Positions 8,248 to 16,561 of a stretch of DNA of 64,000 nucleotides are shown here, piece by piece (the stretch's first letter is position 1; each line of letters starts with the position of its first letter). The notes under the pieces are model-generated. The model did not search any database, had not been told where the DNA came from, and worked only from the letters and a program-made list of their open reading frames with translations. The stretch spans positions 496,001 through 560,000 of the forward strand of contig NZ_RHLG01000001.1 of the NCBI RefSeq assembly GCF_003712105.1, in the 5' to 3' direction. A program made the translations under genes and the position numbers. This DNA comes from Winogradskyella sp. Its GTDB lineage: Bacteria; Bacteroidota; Bacteroidia; Flavobacteriales; Flavobacteriaceae.

Positions 8248-9010
8248 GAAGATATTTATGCTTACAGGAAAAGGTAAGTCTTCGACCTTTATGTATAATG
8301 GCCTAAAGGATTCCTTTCATATATCAAAAGTAATTATAGAAGAAAAACCCGATAGAAAGAAATTCTTGAAAAGGAGAATAAAACGATTAGGGTATTTTCA
8401 GGTTATTGGGCAAATCCTGTTTCAGTTGACAATACCAAAAGTACTGGAACGCATTTCTCAAAAAAGGATTCAAGAAATAAAACGTCATTATAACCTTGAT
8501 TCAAAACCCATTCCTGAAAGCACCATTCATAATGTCAATTCGGTAAATTCGGTCGAGTGTATTGAACTTATTAAAAGAGAAAATCCCGATTTAATTATCG
8601 TAAATGGAACACGAATTATATCAAAAAAAATGTTGAATTGTAGTGATGCTACTTTTATAAATACACATGCCGGGATTACTCCAAAATATAGAGGAGTCTA
8701 TGGCGGATATTGGGCATTGGCAAACGAAGATAAAGACAACTGTGGTGTGACTGTTCATCTTGTTGATAGTGGAATTGATACTGGTGGTATTTTATTTCAG
8801 CAAAATATATTGACGACCGCAAAGGATAATTTTGTGACATATACCTATCTCCAAATAGGAGTAGGAATTTTAATTATGAAGAAGGCAATAACAGATTTTA
8901 TTAATAATAAGTTAGAAGAAGTTAGCCCAAATATTTCTGAGAGTAAACTATGGTATCATCCAACCTTATGGTTTTACCTTTACAAAAGAATAATAAAAGG
9001 GGTAAAATAA
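8240..9010 (+). CDS. Formyltransferase family protein
   Basis: 256 residues with the formyl-THF transferase fold. The catalytic triad appears as Asn141 and His143 in FINTHAGITPKYRG and Asp180 in VDSGIDTGGI. The N-terminal 90 residues are Lys/Arg-rich and not typical for methionyl-tRNA formyltransferase, and the C-terminal OB domain of that enzyme is absent, so a sugar N-formyltransferase or similar amine formyltransferase is more likely. It overlaps the deacetylase gene by 8 nt. Together they look like a small surface-glycan modification pair, although no glycosyltransferases are nearby. Confidence 0.8.
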   Translation: MNKKIFMLTGKGKSSTFMYNGLKDSFHISKVIIEEKPDRKKFLKRRIKRLGYFQVIGQILFQLTIPKVLERISQKRIQEIKRHYNLDSKPIPESTIHNVNSVNSVECIELIKRENPDLIIVNGTRIISKKMLNCSDATFINTHAGITPKYRGVYGGYWALANEDKDNCGVTVHLVDSGIDTGGILFQQNILTTAKDNFVTYTYLQIGVGILIMKKAITDFINNKLEEVSPNISESKLWYHPTLWFYLYKRIIKGVK

Positions 9011-9078
9011 AAAGATAATGCCTTAACCAATAAAGCAGAATTGACCATAGGCTTTAATCTACTACTTATCTCAAGGTA

Positions 9079-10518
9079 TTAAAAACTACAACTCTCAATC
9101 TCAGTAACTCGTAGTGTATTTACCATACCTTTAGCTTGTATTGGCATTGCCGCTAAACTAATAAGCATATCACCAACATCTAGATACCCTTTTTTGCAAG
9201 CAATGGCATTTACATCTTCTATTGTCTCATCTGTACTTACAAAGCGATCATAGTGGAAGGCTGTAACACCCCAAAGTAAACTCAATTGGGTTAGTATACG
9301 AAGGTTAGACGTAAATACCAGTATATGCGCTGATGGTCGCCATGCTGAAATTTGAAATGCAGTATAACCACTATTAGTTAGTGTAGAAATGGCTTTGGCG
9401 TTAATCTCATTAGCCATATGAGCCGCATGGTAACAAATAGATTTTGTGATATAACGTTTTGTACGAATATGCGGTGGTGATTGAGGTACTTCAATAAGAG
9501 AGGAATCTTCCACGCTTTTAATAATATTCGACATCTGACGAATCACCTGAACAGGATATTGTCCTACAGAAGTTTCGCCTGACAGCATTACCGCATCAGC
9601 CCCATCCATAACGGAATTCGCAACATCATTAACTTCAGCACGAGTTGGTGTAAGGCTAGATATCATAGTTTCCATCATCTGAGTTGCAATAATAACGGGA
9701 ATTCTTGCACGCTTTGCACGCTGCACCAATTGCTTTTGTACTAATGGTACTTCTTCAGCGGGTATCTCAACGCCTAAATCTCCCCGAGCTACCATTAGAC
9801 CATCACAATATGCTACAATCTTATCAATATTGGCAACAGCTTCAGGTTTTTCAATCTTAGCTACGATCGGAATTTTATGGTCACTATGGTCATTTATCAG
9901 CTTCTGAAGTTGTATTAAATCTTCAGCATGTCTCACAAAAGATAATGCTATCCAATCTACTTTTTGTCCAATCGCAAAAATGGCATCTTCTATATCTTTT
10001 TCAGTTAGTGCGGGTTGAGAAATATTAGTGTTTGGAAGGTTTACACCTTTTTTAGACTTTAATGGCCCGCCTTGAATAACCTTAGCTTTCACCTCAGATT
10101 TTCCGTCAGTAGACACCACTTCGAAAATCAACTTCCCATCATCTAATAAGATGCGCTCACCTGGTTTAGCATCTTGAGGGAATCTATCGTAGGTCATGTA
10201 CACACGCTCTTTTGTGCCTTCAAAGCGCTCACCAGTAGCAAAAACAATTTCATCACCCGGATTAACAACAGCATCTTCTTTCATCGTTCCGACTCGCAAT
10301 TTTGGACCTTGTAAATCTGCCAAAATTGCGGCGTTGAATCCATGCTCATCATTGAGCTCTCGAATCATTTTAATGCGCTCTTTTACACCTTCGAAATCTG
10401 CATGTGAAAAATTAATTCTAAATACATTAACACCTTCTTCAAGCATCTGTTTTAAAATCTCTTTATTACTTGTGGCGGGTCCTAGAGTCGCTACTATTTT
10501 AGTTTTCTTATTTACCAT
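9079..10518 (-). CDS. pyk: Pyruvate kinase
   Basis: Converts phosphoenolpyruvate and ADP to pyruvate and ATP, the last step of glycolysis. 479 residues, normal for bacteria. Family features: TKIVATLGPATSN at the N-terminus, INFSHADFEGVK, the active-site signature region IPIVAKIEKPEAVANIDKI with the catalytic Lys, MVARGDLGVEIP, and MLSGETSVGQYPV. The C-terminal domain is present. The start is 5 nt downstream of the IPExxxVDY gene stop, so both are in one operon below acpP-fabF-rnc. Confidence 0.97.
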   Translation of the reverse strand: MVNKKTKIVATLGPATSNKEILKQMLEEGVNVFRINFSHADFEGVKERIKMIRELNDEHGFNAAILADLQGPKLRVGTMKEDAVVNPGDEIVFATGERFEGTKERVYMTYDRFPQDAKPGERILLDDGKLIFEVVSTDGKSEVKAKVIQGGPLKSKKGVNLPNTNISQPALTEKDIEDAIFAIGQKVDWIALSFVRHAEDLIQLQKLINDHSDHKIPIVAKIEKPEAVANIDKIVAYCDGLMVARGDLGVEIPAEEVPLVQKQLVQRAKRARIPVIIATQMMETMISSLTPTRAEVNDVANSVMDGADAVMLSGETSVGQYPVQVIRQMSNIIKSVEDSSLIEVPQSPPHIRTKRYITKSICYHAAHMANEINAKAISTLTNSGYTAFQISAWRPSAHILVFTSNLRILTQLSLLWGVTAFHYDRFVSTDETIEDVNAIACKKGYLDVGDMLISLAAMPIQAKGMVNTLRVTEIESCSF

Positions 10519-10523
10519 GTATT

Positions 10524-11003
10524 CTAAAATATTAAATGGTCGGTTGATTTTAATGTTTTCAAATCTACTGTATAGCTCGTCACTATTTGAGGTATACTTT
10601 GCAATTTGCTTATTATTAGCTTTTCATTTAACTGTTGCGTATCATTAGTGATTTTTATAAAAAAATCAACCTGTTTTAACTCTGGCAACAGATTGTATGT
10701 TTTCGTTATTTTTTTATCATCATTAAAAAGCACACCACTACTAGATATGCCTTCTTCTTCTCGTCTACAAATGTTTGCAATAAGATTCCATTGGGCTTGC
10801 TTTTCGGCATCATACCAATCATATATAGCATACGATGATGAGGTATAATTTAAGTCTAGATCTTTAGCATTTCTAGTTAAATTAATTCCAAAATACTTAT
10901 TGACCAAATAAGCCAATCTATAGTCTTCTAAGTTACAATGTACAGCTATTAGCACATAGGTTTCATCGTAAAAATCATCTACTAAGAGCTTATGCAGTGC
11001 CAT
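10524..11003 (-). CDS. IPExxxVDY family protein
   Basis: 159 residues, a Bacteroidota-specific family of unknown function named after a C-terminal motif. The motif appears here in altered form near the C-terminus: IPQIVTSYTVD, with Gln instead of Glu and a longer spacing. The N-terminal part (HKLLVDDFYDETYVLIAVHC...YRLAYLVNKYFGINLTR) is typical. In Flavobacteriia the gene regularly sits between rnc and pyk, as here. Confidence 0.85.
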   Translation of the reverse strand: MALHKLLVDDFYDETYVLIAVHCNLEDYRLAYLVNKYFGINLTRNAKDLDLNYTSSSYAIYDWYDAEKQAQWNLIANICRREEEGISSSGVLFNDDKKITKTYNLLPELKQVDFFIKITNDTQQLNEKLIISKLQSIPQIVTSYTVDLKTLKSTDHLIF

Positions 11004-11123
11004 ATCTTACTCAAAATTTCGAGTAAATATAACTATATAAAAGCAGTTGGTTTATTAAGTTTATACGAAACTTGTCCTTACGGTGCTACTATAACGTTTT
11101 CGGAAACGGTATTTAATAAAAAT

Positions 11124-11870
11124 TTAATACAAATGTCTCGACATCTTACCTTGAAATGCAAAAAATGCGCGTTTTGATGCTATTTCTTCAGCTTTTTTCT
11201 TTGAAGTTGCTCTACCTTTAGAGACCACTTTATCGGCAATACTTAGTTTAACCGAAAAATGCTTTAATGCGTCTTTACCAGTGTCTTCGTAAACGTCATA
11301 ATTGAAGGTTTTTTTCTCCTTCTGACACCATTCAATAAGAAGACTTTTATAGCTAATTACTTTGCCTTCGAGACGTTCTATATCGACATGTGGATCAATG
11401 ATTCTATTGTAGATAAACCGTTCACAAATCTTATAACCTTTATCAAGATAGATTGCGCCTACTAGAGCTTCAAAAAGATTTCCGTGAATATTATTTCCGA
11501 AGTTGTTTTTAGGAATTCTACTATTAACTAAGTCAATGAGGTTGAGCTCTTTACCTAATTCATTAAGATGCTCTCTACTTACTACTTTAGAGCGCATTTT
11601 GGTAAGGTAACCTTCATCACCATGCGGAACCTGATTGTAAAGATATGATGCTATTACAGAACTTAACATTGCGTCGCCAACAAACTCTAATCGCTCGTAG
11701 TTGATTGGATTGCCTTTTTTGTCTCTAAGATTCATCGAACGATGCGTAAAGGCCTTAATGTAATAGTGTTTCTTTTTAGGTTTAAACCCAAGTATTTGTT
11801 GAAGTTCTAAAAAAAAATTCCCGTCTTTACCAGAACGGGAATTTTTTAATATGTTACGAATGAAACTCAC
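11124..11870 (-). CDS. rnc: Ribonuclease III
   Basis: Double-strand RNA endonuclease for rRNA and mRNA processing. 248 residues: the endonuclease domain carries the signature NYERLEFVGDAMLSSVIA with the metal-binding acidic residues, then a second acidic cluster (NLFEALVGAIYLDKG), followed by a C-terminal dsRNA-binding domain (YKSLLIEWCQ...ATSKKKAEEIASKRAF). It begins 7 nt after the fabF stop, so it belongs to the acpP-fabF-rnc operon, an arrangement conserved in many bacteria. Confidence 0.96.
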   Translation of the reverse strand: MSFIRNILKNSRSGKDGNFFLELQQILGFKPKKKHYYIKAFTHRSMNLRDKKGNPINYERLEFVGDAMLSSVIASYLYNQVPHGDEGYLTKMRSKVVSREHLNELGKELNLIDLVNSRIPKNNFGNNIHGNLFEALVGAIYLDKGYKICERFIYNRIIDPHVDIERLEGKVISYKSLLIEWCQKEKKTFNYDVYEDTGKDALKHFSVKLSIADKVVSKGRATSKKKAEEIASKRAFFAFQGKMSRHLY

Positions 11871-11877
11871 TCGGGAT

Positions 11878-13128
11878 TTAGTCTATTTTTTTGAATAATA
11901 CACAAGCGTTATGACCGCCAAATCCAAATGTATTACTCATTGCTACTTTGATGTCTCGTTTCTGAGCTTTATTTAGCGTTAGATTTAATTCTGAATCTAT
12001 GTTTTCATCAACTGTTTCATGGTTAATTGTAGGTGGAATAATACCATGCTCTAATGCCAGTATCGAAGCAATAGCTTCAATAGCACCAGCAGCTCCTAGC
12101 AAATGACCAGTCATAGATTTTGTAGAATTAATATTGATATTTTTAGCATGGCTGCCAAATACTTCAGATATAGCTTTAAGTTCGGCAACATCACCTAGTG
12201 GAGTTGATGTTCCGTGTGTATTAATATGATCTACATCTTCAGGATTTAAGCCTGCATTTTCTAAACAATTTTTCATCACCGCAACAACACCAATTCCATC
12301 AGGATGTGGTGCCGTCATATGATATGCGTCTGATGATAAACCTCCACCAACGACTTCAGCATATATTTTTGCGCCTCTTGCTTTTGCATGCTCATACTCT
12401 TCTAAGACAATAGCTCCTGCTCCTTCGCCCAATACAAAACCATCTCGATTTGCATCGAATGGTCTTGAAGCTGTTTCAGGACTATCATTTCGAGTACTCA
12501 TTGCGTGCATTGCATTAAAACCACCCATACCAGCAATTGTAACTGCAGCCTCACTTCCTCCAGTAATTACAACATCACAATGTCCTAAACGAATATTGTT
12601 TAGAGCATCAATCATTGAATTTGCCGAGGAAGCACAAGCAGAAACTGTGGTATAGTTAGGTCCCATAAATCCGTGTTTAATGGAAATATTACCCGGTGCT
12701 ATATCTGCAATCATTTTTGGAATAAAGAATGGGTTAAAACGTGGTGTGCCATCACCTTTAGCAAAGTTCAACACTTCTTCCTGAAATGTTTCTAAACCAC
12801 CTATTCCGGCACCCCAAATAACACCAACTCTGTACTTGTTTAATGTATCAAGGTCAAGTTTTGCATCTGCAATAGCTTCATCAGAAGCCACCATTGCATA
12901 TTGCGAAAACTTATCCATCTTACGCGCTAACTTTCTGTCAATAAAGTCAGTAACGTTGAAATCTTTTATTTCACAAGCAAATTGCGTTTTGAACTTCTCA
13001 GCATCAAAATGCGTTATAGTGGCAGCACCACTTTTTCCATTGACAAGACCATTCCAATAATCGTCTTTAGTATTGCCAATTGGAGTAAGTGCACCTAAAC
13101 CAGTAACTACAACTCGCTTTAATTCCAT
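11878..13128 (-). CDS. fabF: Beta-ketoacyl-ACP synthase II
   Basis: Elongating condensing enzyme of fatty acid synthesis. 416 residues with the Cys-His-His triad: the nucleophile in VSACASSANSM, the first His in NTHGTSTPLGD and the second in SMTGHLLGAAGA. N-terminus RVVVTGLGALTPIG is standard. It lies 13 nt downstream of acpP. A second, divergent ketosynthase is found at 56740-58014 in the type III PKS operon; this copy is the housekeeping one. Confidence 0.97.
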   Translation of the reverse strand: MELKRVVVTGLGALTPIGNTKDDYWNGLVNGKSGAATITHFDAEKFKTQFACEIKDFNVTDFIDRKLARKMDKFSQYAMVASDEAIADAKLDLDTLNKYRVGVIWGAGIGGLETFQEEVLNFAKGDGTPRFNPFFIPKMIADIAPGNISIKHGFMGPNYTTVSACASSANSMIDALNNIRLGHCDVVITGGSEAAVTIAGMGGFNAMHAMSTRNDSPETASRPFDANRDGFVLGEGAGAIVLEEYEHAKARGAKIYAEVVGGGLSSDAYHMTAPHPDGIGVVAVMKNCLENAGLNPEDVDHINTHGTSTPLGDVAELKAISEVFGSHAKNININSTKSMTGHLLGAAGAIEAIASILALEHGIIPPTINHETVDENIDSELNLTLNKAQKRDIKVAMSNTFGFGGHNACVLFKKID

Positions 13129-13141
13129 AAAATTTTAATTC

Positions 13142-13375
13142 TTATTTTGCTTCTTCTATGTAAGAGATAGCTTGACCAACTGTTGCAATGTTTTCAGCTT
13201 GATCATCTGGAATTTGGATATCAAATTCTTTTTCGAACTCCATGATTAACTCTACTGTGTCTAATGAATCTGCTCCTAGATCGTTAGTGAAGCTAGCTTC
13301 AGTTACAACTTCGTTTTCATCAACACCTAATTTGTCCACGATAATCGCTTTTACTCTTGATGCAATGTCTGACAT
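13142..13375 (-). CDS. acpP: Acyl carrier protein (primary metabolism)
   Basis: 77-residue acidic four-helix protein carrying acyl chains on a phosphopantetheine arm attached to Ser37 in the canonical [12 protein letters not shown] motif. Begins the acpP-fabF-rnc operon. Confidence 0.97.
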   Translation of the reverse strand: MSDIASRVKAIIVDKLGVDENEVVTEASFTNDLGADSLDTVELIMEFEKEFDIQIPDDQAENIATVGQAISYIEEAK

Positions 13376-13406
13376 AATGTTTAGTTTTTAAGTTTTAATT
13401 AGACCG

Positions 13407-13414
13407 CAAAAATA
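13407..13414 (-). promoter_or_regulatory. Probable -7 box of the acpP operon
   Basis: On the minus strand this reads TATTTTTG, matching the Bacteroidota -7 consensus TAnnTTTG, about 32 nt before the acpP start codon. A clear TTTG at -33 was not found, so confidence is moderate. Confidence 0.5.
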
Positions 13415-13555
13415 AAAAACTTTATTTTAAAAAATACTTTTACCAATAAAATGTGGTCTTTACAGTAAAAATATAAACAAGTATTTAAAATATGAGCCTA
13501 ATTGTAAATTATTATTCTTTTTTTTGTCTGAATATTACAAACTTGATAACTGTTT

Positions 13556-14149
13556 ATGAAACGTATTGTAATTTTTGCGTCCGGCTCGGGAAGTAATGCT
13601 GAAAATTTGATAAGGTTTTTTCAAAACAGTGACCTTGGGTCTGTTACTCAAGTGTTGACCAACAATCCCCATGCCAAAGTATTAGATCGTTGCAAACGGC
13701 TCGATATCCCTGCGTTTTCGTTTAATCGCCAAGCGTTTTCAAAGTCTGAAAATGTCCTTAATCTTTTAAAAATAGCCCAACCAGACCTAATTGTACTGGC
13801 AGGTTTTTTGTGGAAATTTCCAGAGTTTATTTTAAAAGAATTTGAAAATAAAGTCATAAATATTCATCCTGCTTTACTACCAAAATATGGCGGGAAAGGC
13901 ATGTATGGCATGCATGTACATAATGCAGTTGTGGAAAATAAAGAGTCTGAAACAGGTATAACTATACATTATGTAAATGAAAACTACGATGAAGGTGCTA
14001 TAATTTTTCAGGCAAAATGTAGCATACTACCATCAGATTCTGCAGAAGATGTTGCGTCAAAAATTCACCAATTAGAGTTTGAGCATTTTCCAAAGGTGGT
14101 TGAAAAATTATTGGGCACCGAGGCTCTCGAAGTCCCTTTAAAATACTAA
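13556..14149 (+). CDS. purN: Phosphoribosylglycinamide formyltransferase
   Basis: Third step of purine biosynthesis, transferring formyl from 10-formyl-THF to GAR. 197 residues with FASGSGSNAENL at the N-terminus (substrate phosphate loop), the catalytic Asn-His in NIHPALLPKYGG, the second His in MHVHNAV and the Asp in the YDEGAIIFQ segment. Divergent from acpP across a 180-bp intergenic region. Purine context is supported by the amidophosphoribosyltransferase at 16562. Confidence 0.95.
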   Translation: MKRIVIFASGSGSNAENLIRFFQNSDLGSVTQVLTNNPHAKVLDRCKRLDIPAFSFNRQAFSKSENVLNLLKIAQPDLIVLAGFLWKFPEFILKEFENKVINIHPALLPKYGGKGMYGMHVHNAVVENKESETGITIHYVNENYDEGAIIFQAKCSILPSDSAEDVASKIHQLEFEHFPKVVEKLLGTEALEVPLKY

Positions 14150-14182
14150 AATGGCTAGAGAACCTCAGCCACCAAATGAGAC

Positions 14183-14824
14183 ATGTCTAAAAAGAAAAAG
14201 AAATATTACACGGTTTGGAAAGGTCATCATACTGGGGTTTTTGAGACTTGGGATGACTGCAAAGCTCAAATAAAAGATTTTAAAGGCGCACAATACAAAT
14301 CCTTTTCGTCTTTTGAAGCCGCTAAAAAGGCGCTTAAAGATGGTCCAAAAGATTACATTGGGAAATCAAAAACTTTTAAAAGTGAACTCTCAGAAGAACA
14401 ACTCAAAAAAATAGGCCAACCAAATTACAACTCCATAGCGGTTGATGCAGCTTCTAGTGGTAATCCTGGTAAAATGGAGTATCGCGGTGTAGACACTAAA
14501 ACAAAAAAACAATTATTTATTCAAGGGCCTTTTGATGAAGGTACAAATAATATTGGCGAATTTTTAGCAATAGTCCATGGCTTAGCATTGCTAAAACAAC
14601 AAAATAGCAATCGTATTATATATACAGATTCCAAAACTGCAATGAGCTGGGTACGTAAAAAAAACTGTAATTCTAAGTTAGAACGTAATGAAAAAAATAA
14701 GCCTGTTTTTGACTTAGTCGATAGAGCTGTAACATGGCTTAAGAAAAATACTTATGCTACAACAATTGTAAAATGGGAAACTAAAGCATGGGGAGAAATA
14801 CCTGCCGACTTTGGACGAAAATAA
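14183..14824 (+). CDS. Ribonuclease H with viroplasmin domain
   Basis: 213 residues in two parts: an N-terminal caulimovirus-viroplasmin/RNA-DNA hybrid-binding domain (residues about 4-48, YYTVWKGHHTGVFETWDDC) and a type 1 RNase H domain from about residue 85. Catalytic acids are visible in AVDAASSGNPG (first Asp), TNNIGEFLAIVHG (Glu) and IYTDSKTAMSW (second Asp). The domain order is that of eukaryotic RNase H1 and of many Bacteroidota enzymes. It degrades RNA in RNA-DNA hybrids. Follows purN with a 33-nt gap. Confidence 0.92.
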   Translation: MSKKKKKYYTVWKGHHTGVFETWDDCKAQIKDFKGAQYKSFSSFEAAKKALKDGPKDYIGKSKTFKSELSEEQLKKIGQPNYNSIAVDAASSGNPGKMEYRGVDTKTKKQLFIQGPFDEGTNNIGEFLAIVHGLALLKQQNSNRIIYTDSKTAMSWVRKKNCNSKLERNEKNKPVFDLVDRAVTWLKKNTYATTIVKWETKAWGEIPADFGRK

Positions 14825-14893
14825 ATTTAACACTCAAAAAATGTAATGAATTGCATCTTGAAACAACAAAAGCTGTAAATGTTTTAAGTTGCA

Positions 14894-15505
14894 ATGAAAA
14901 AAATATTCATTTTAATAGCAGTTTTTTCAGTCTTCTCTAATGCCCAAACCGACTGGAAACTAAAAAAGGACTCCAACGAGATAAAAATTTTTACTAGGTC
15001 TTTATTAAACGAAAGCTTTGATGAATACAAAGCTGTGACTACTGTTAATGTTCCGATAAAAAAGGTGGTTGAAGAATTACTTACAGCTCCAGAATATTTT
15101 GATGAATGCAAATCTGGTATTAGCTATTATTTAAAGAAAAAAAGCGAAGACGAACATCTATTTTACGCCCGTAAAGACTTACCTTGGCCAGTAAAGGATA
15201 GAGATATTATAACACTTCTAACTGTTATTAAAATCAATGATTATAAATACAAATTAAAGCTAGAATCCTTACCAGATGCAATTCCTGAAAAGAACAAAAC
15301 ATTACGAGTAAAAAAACTTATGGGCTTTTGGCTTTTAGAAGAAAAAGACCGCAAGACTAAAATAACACAACAATTACTAGTTAACCCTGAAGGTTCATTA
15401 CCAAAATTTGTTGTCAATAAACTACTAATAAAAGGACCTTTCAAAACATTTTCGGACTTAAGAGAAAAGTTTAGTGATACAACAGAACTCCTTTTAAGCA
15501 AATAA
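14894..15505 (+). CDS. Secreted START-domain protein
   Basis: 203 residues with a signal peptide (MKKIFILIAVFSVFSNAQ) and a START/SRPBCC lipid-binding domain: WKLKKDSNEIKIFTR, FDEYKAVTTVNVP, VVEELLTAPEYFDEC, FYARKDLPWPVKDRDII and GFWLLEEKDRKTKI, as in StAR-related proteins. Bacterial members are thought to bind hydrophobic ligands in a deep cavity; the ligand is not known. A periplasmic location follows from the signal sequence. Confidence 0.85.
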   Translation: MKKIFILIAVFSVFSNAQTDWKLKKDSNEIKIFTRSLLNESFDEYKAVTTVNVPIKKVVEELLTAPEYFDECKSGISYYLKKKSEDEHLFYARKDLPWPVKDRDIITLLTVIKINDYKYKLKLESLPDAIPEKNKTLRVKKLMGFWLLEEKDRKTKITQQLLVNPEGSLPKFVVNKLLIKGPFKTFSDLREKFSDTTELLLSK

Positions 15506-15530
15506 AGTATGAGTTTGTTATTAATCACAT

Positions 15531-15538
15531 TATATTTG
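15531..15538 (+). promoter_or_regulatory. Probable -7 box for the PfkB kinase gene
   Basis: TATATTTG matches TAnnTTTG and lies 24 bp before the ATG at 15562, giving a very short leader. No well-spaced TTTG at -33. Confidence 0.5.
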
Positions 15539-15561
15539 CACTGAAATTTCAAATTTAATCC

Positions 15562-16488
15562 ATGGGTAAACTTGTGATTGTTGGTACTGTAGCGTTTGAT
15601 GCTATTGAAACACCTTTTGGTAAAACCGACAAAATTTTAGGTGGTGCAGCTACATTCATAGGCCTTGCGGCTTCTCAATTTAAAGTTGATTCTACTGTAG
15701 TTTCTGTTGTTGGTGGTGATTTTCCTCAAGAGTATTTAGACTTATTAAGTGATCGTAATATTGATATCTCTGGAATAGAAATTGTAAAAGACGGTAAAAC
15801 CTTCTTTTGGAGCGGTAAATATCACAACGATATGAATTCGCGAGATACCCTAGTAACAGAACTAAATACACTAGCAGATTTTAACCCAATTGTACCGGAT
15901 ACTTATAAAGATGCCGAAGTTGTGATGTTGGGTAATTTGCATCCATCTGTTCAGATGAGTGTTTTAAATCAAATGGATAAAAAACCAAAGCTAGTGGTTT
16001 TAGACACTATGAACTTTTGGATGGACAGCGCTTTGGACGAACTGCTTGAAACTATAAAACATATAGATGTTATTACTATTAATGATGAGGAAGCAAGACA
16101 ACTTACTGGAGAATATTCTTTGGTTGTGGCTGCAAGAAAGATTCATGAAATGGGACCAAAGTATGTTGTTATCAAAAAAGGAGAGCATGGTGCATTGCTG
16201 TTTCATGACGATAATATTTTCTATGCTCCAGCTTTACCATTAGAAGAAGTCTTTGACCCAACAGGTGCAGGAGATACATTTGCTGGTGGGTTTTCAGGGT
16301 TTTTAGCAAGAACAAATAATTTCTCTTTTGAGAACATGAAACAAGCCGTCATTTACGGTTCGGCGTTAGCGTCGTTTTGTGTCGAAAAATTTGGCACGCA
16401 ACGTATGGTAAATCTAAAAGCAGATGAAGTAAAGAAACGCCTGAAGCAGTTTCAAGATTTGACACAATTTGAAATAAAACTAACATAA
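15562..16488 (+). CDS. PfkB-family carbohydrate kinase
   Basis: 308 residues of the ribokinase/PfkB fold: GTVAFDAIETPFG, GGAATFIGLAASQF near the N-terminus and the second family signature DPTGAGDTFAGGFSGFLA at about residues 232-249 with the catalytic Asp of GAGD. The sugar specificity is not determinable; in flavobacteria this gene usually precedes the long amidophosphoribosyltransferase, as here, which hints at a nucleoside or ribose-related substrate. Ends just before a strong terminator. Confidence 0.88.
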   Translation: MGKLVIVGTVAFDAIETPFGKTDKILGGAATFIGLAASQFKVDSTVVSVVGGDFPQEYLDLLSDRNIDISGIEIVKDGKTFFWSGKYHNDMNSRDTLVTELNTLADFNPIVPDTYKDAEVVMLGNLHPSVQMSVLNQMDKKPKLVVLDTMNFWMDSALDELLETIKHIDVITINDEEARQLTGEYSLVVAARKIHEMGPKYVVIKKGEHGALLFHDDNIFYAPALPLEEVFDPTGAGDTFAGGFSGFLARTNNFSFENMKQAVIYGSALASFCVEKFGTQRMVNLKADEVKKRLKQFQDLTQFEIKLT

Positions 16489-16494
16489 TCTATA

Positions 16495-16518
16495 ACGCGC
16501 TCAAATTTGAGCGCGTTT
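16495..16518 (+). terminator. Strong intrinsic terminator
   Basis: Perfect inverted repeat AACGCGCTCAAA/TTTGAGCGCGTT followed by T-rich sequence, immediately behind the PfkB kinase stop codon. Confidence 0.85.
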
Positions 16519-16561
16519 TTGTTTTCATTAATTTGAAAATAAAACAACTAATAAACTCAAA

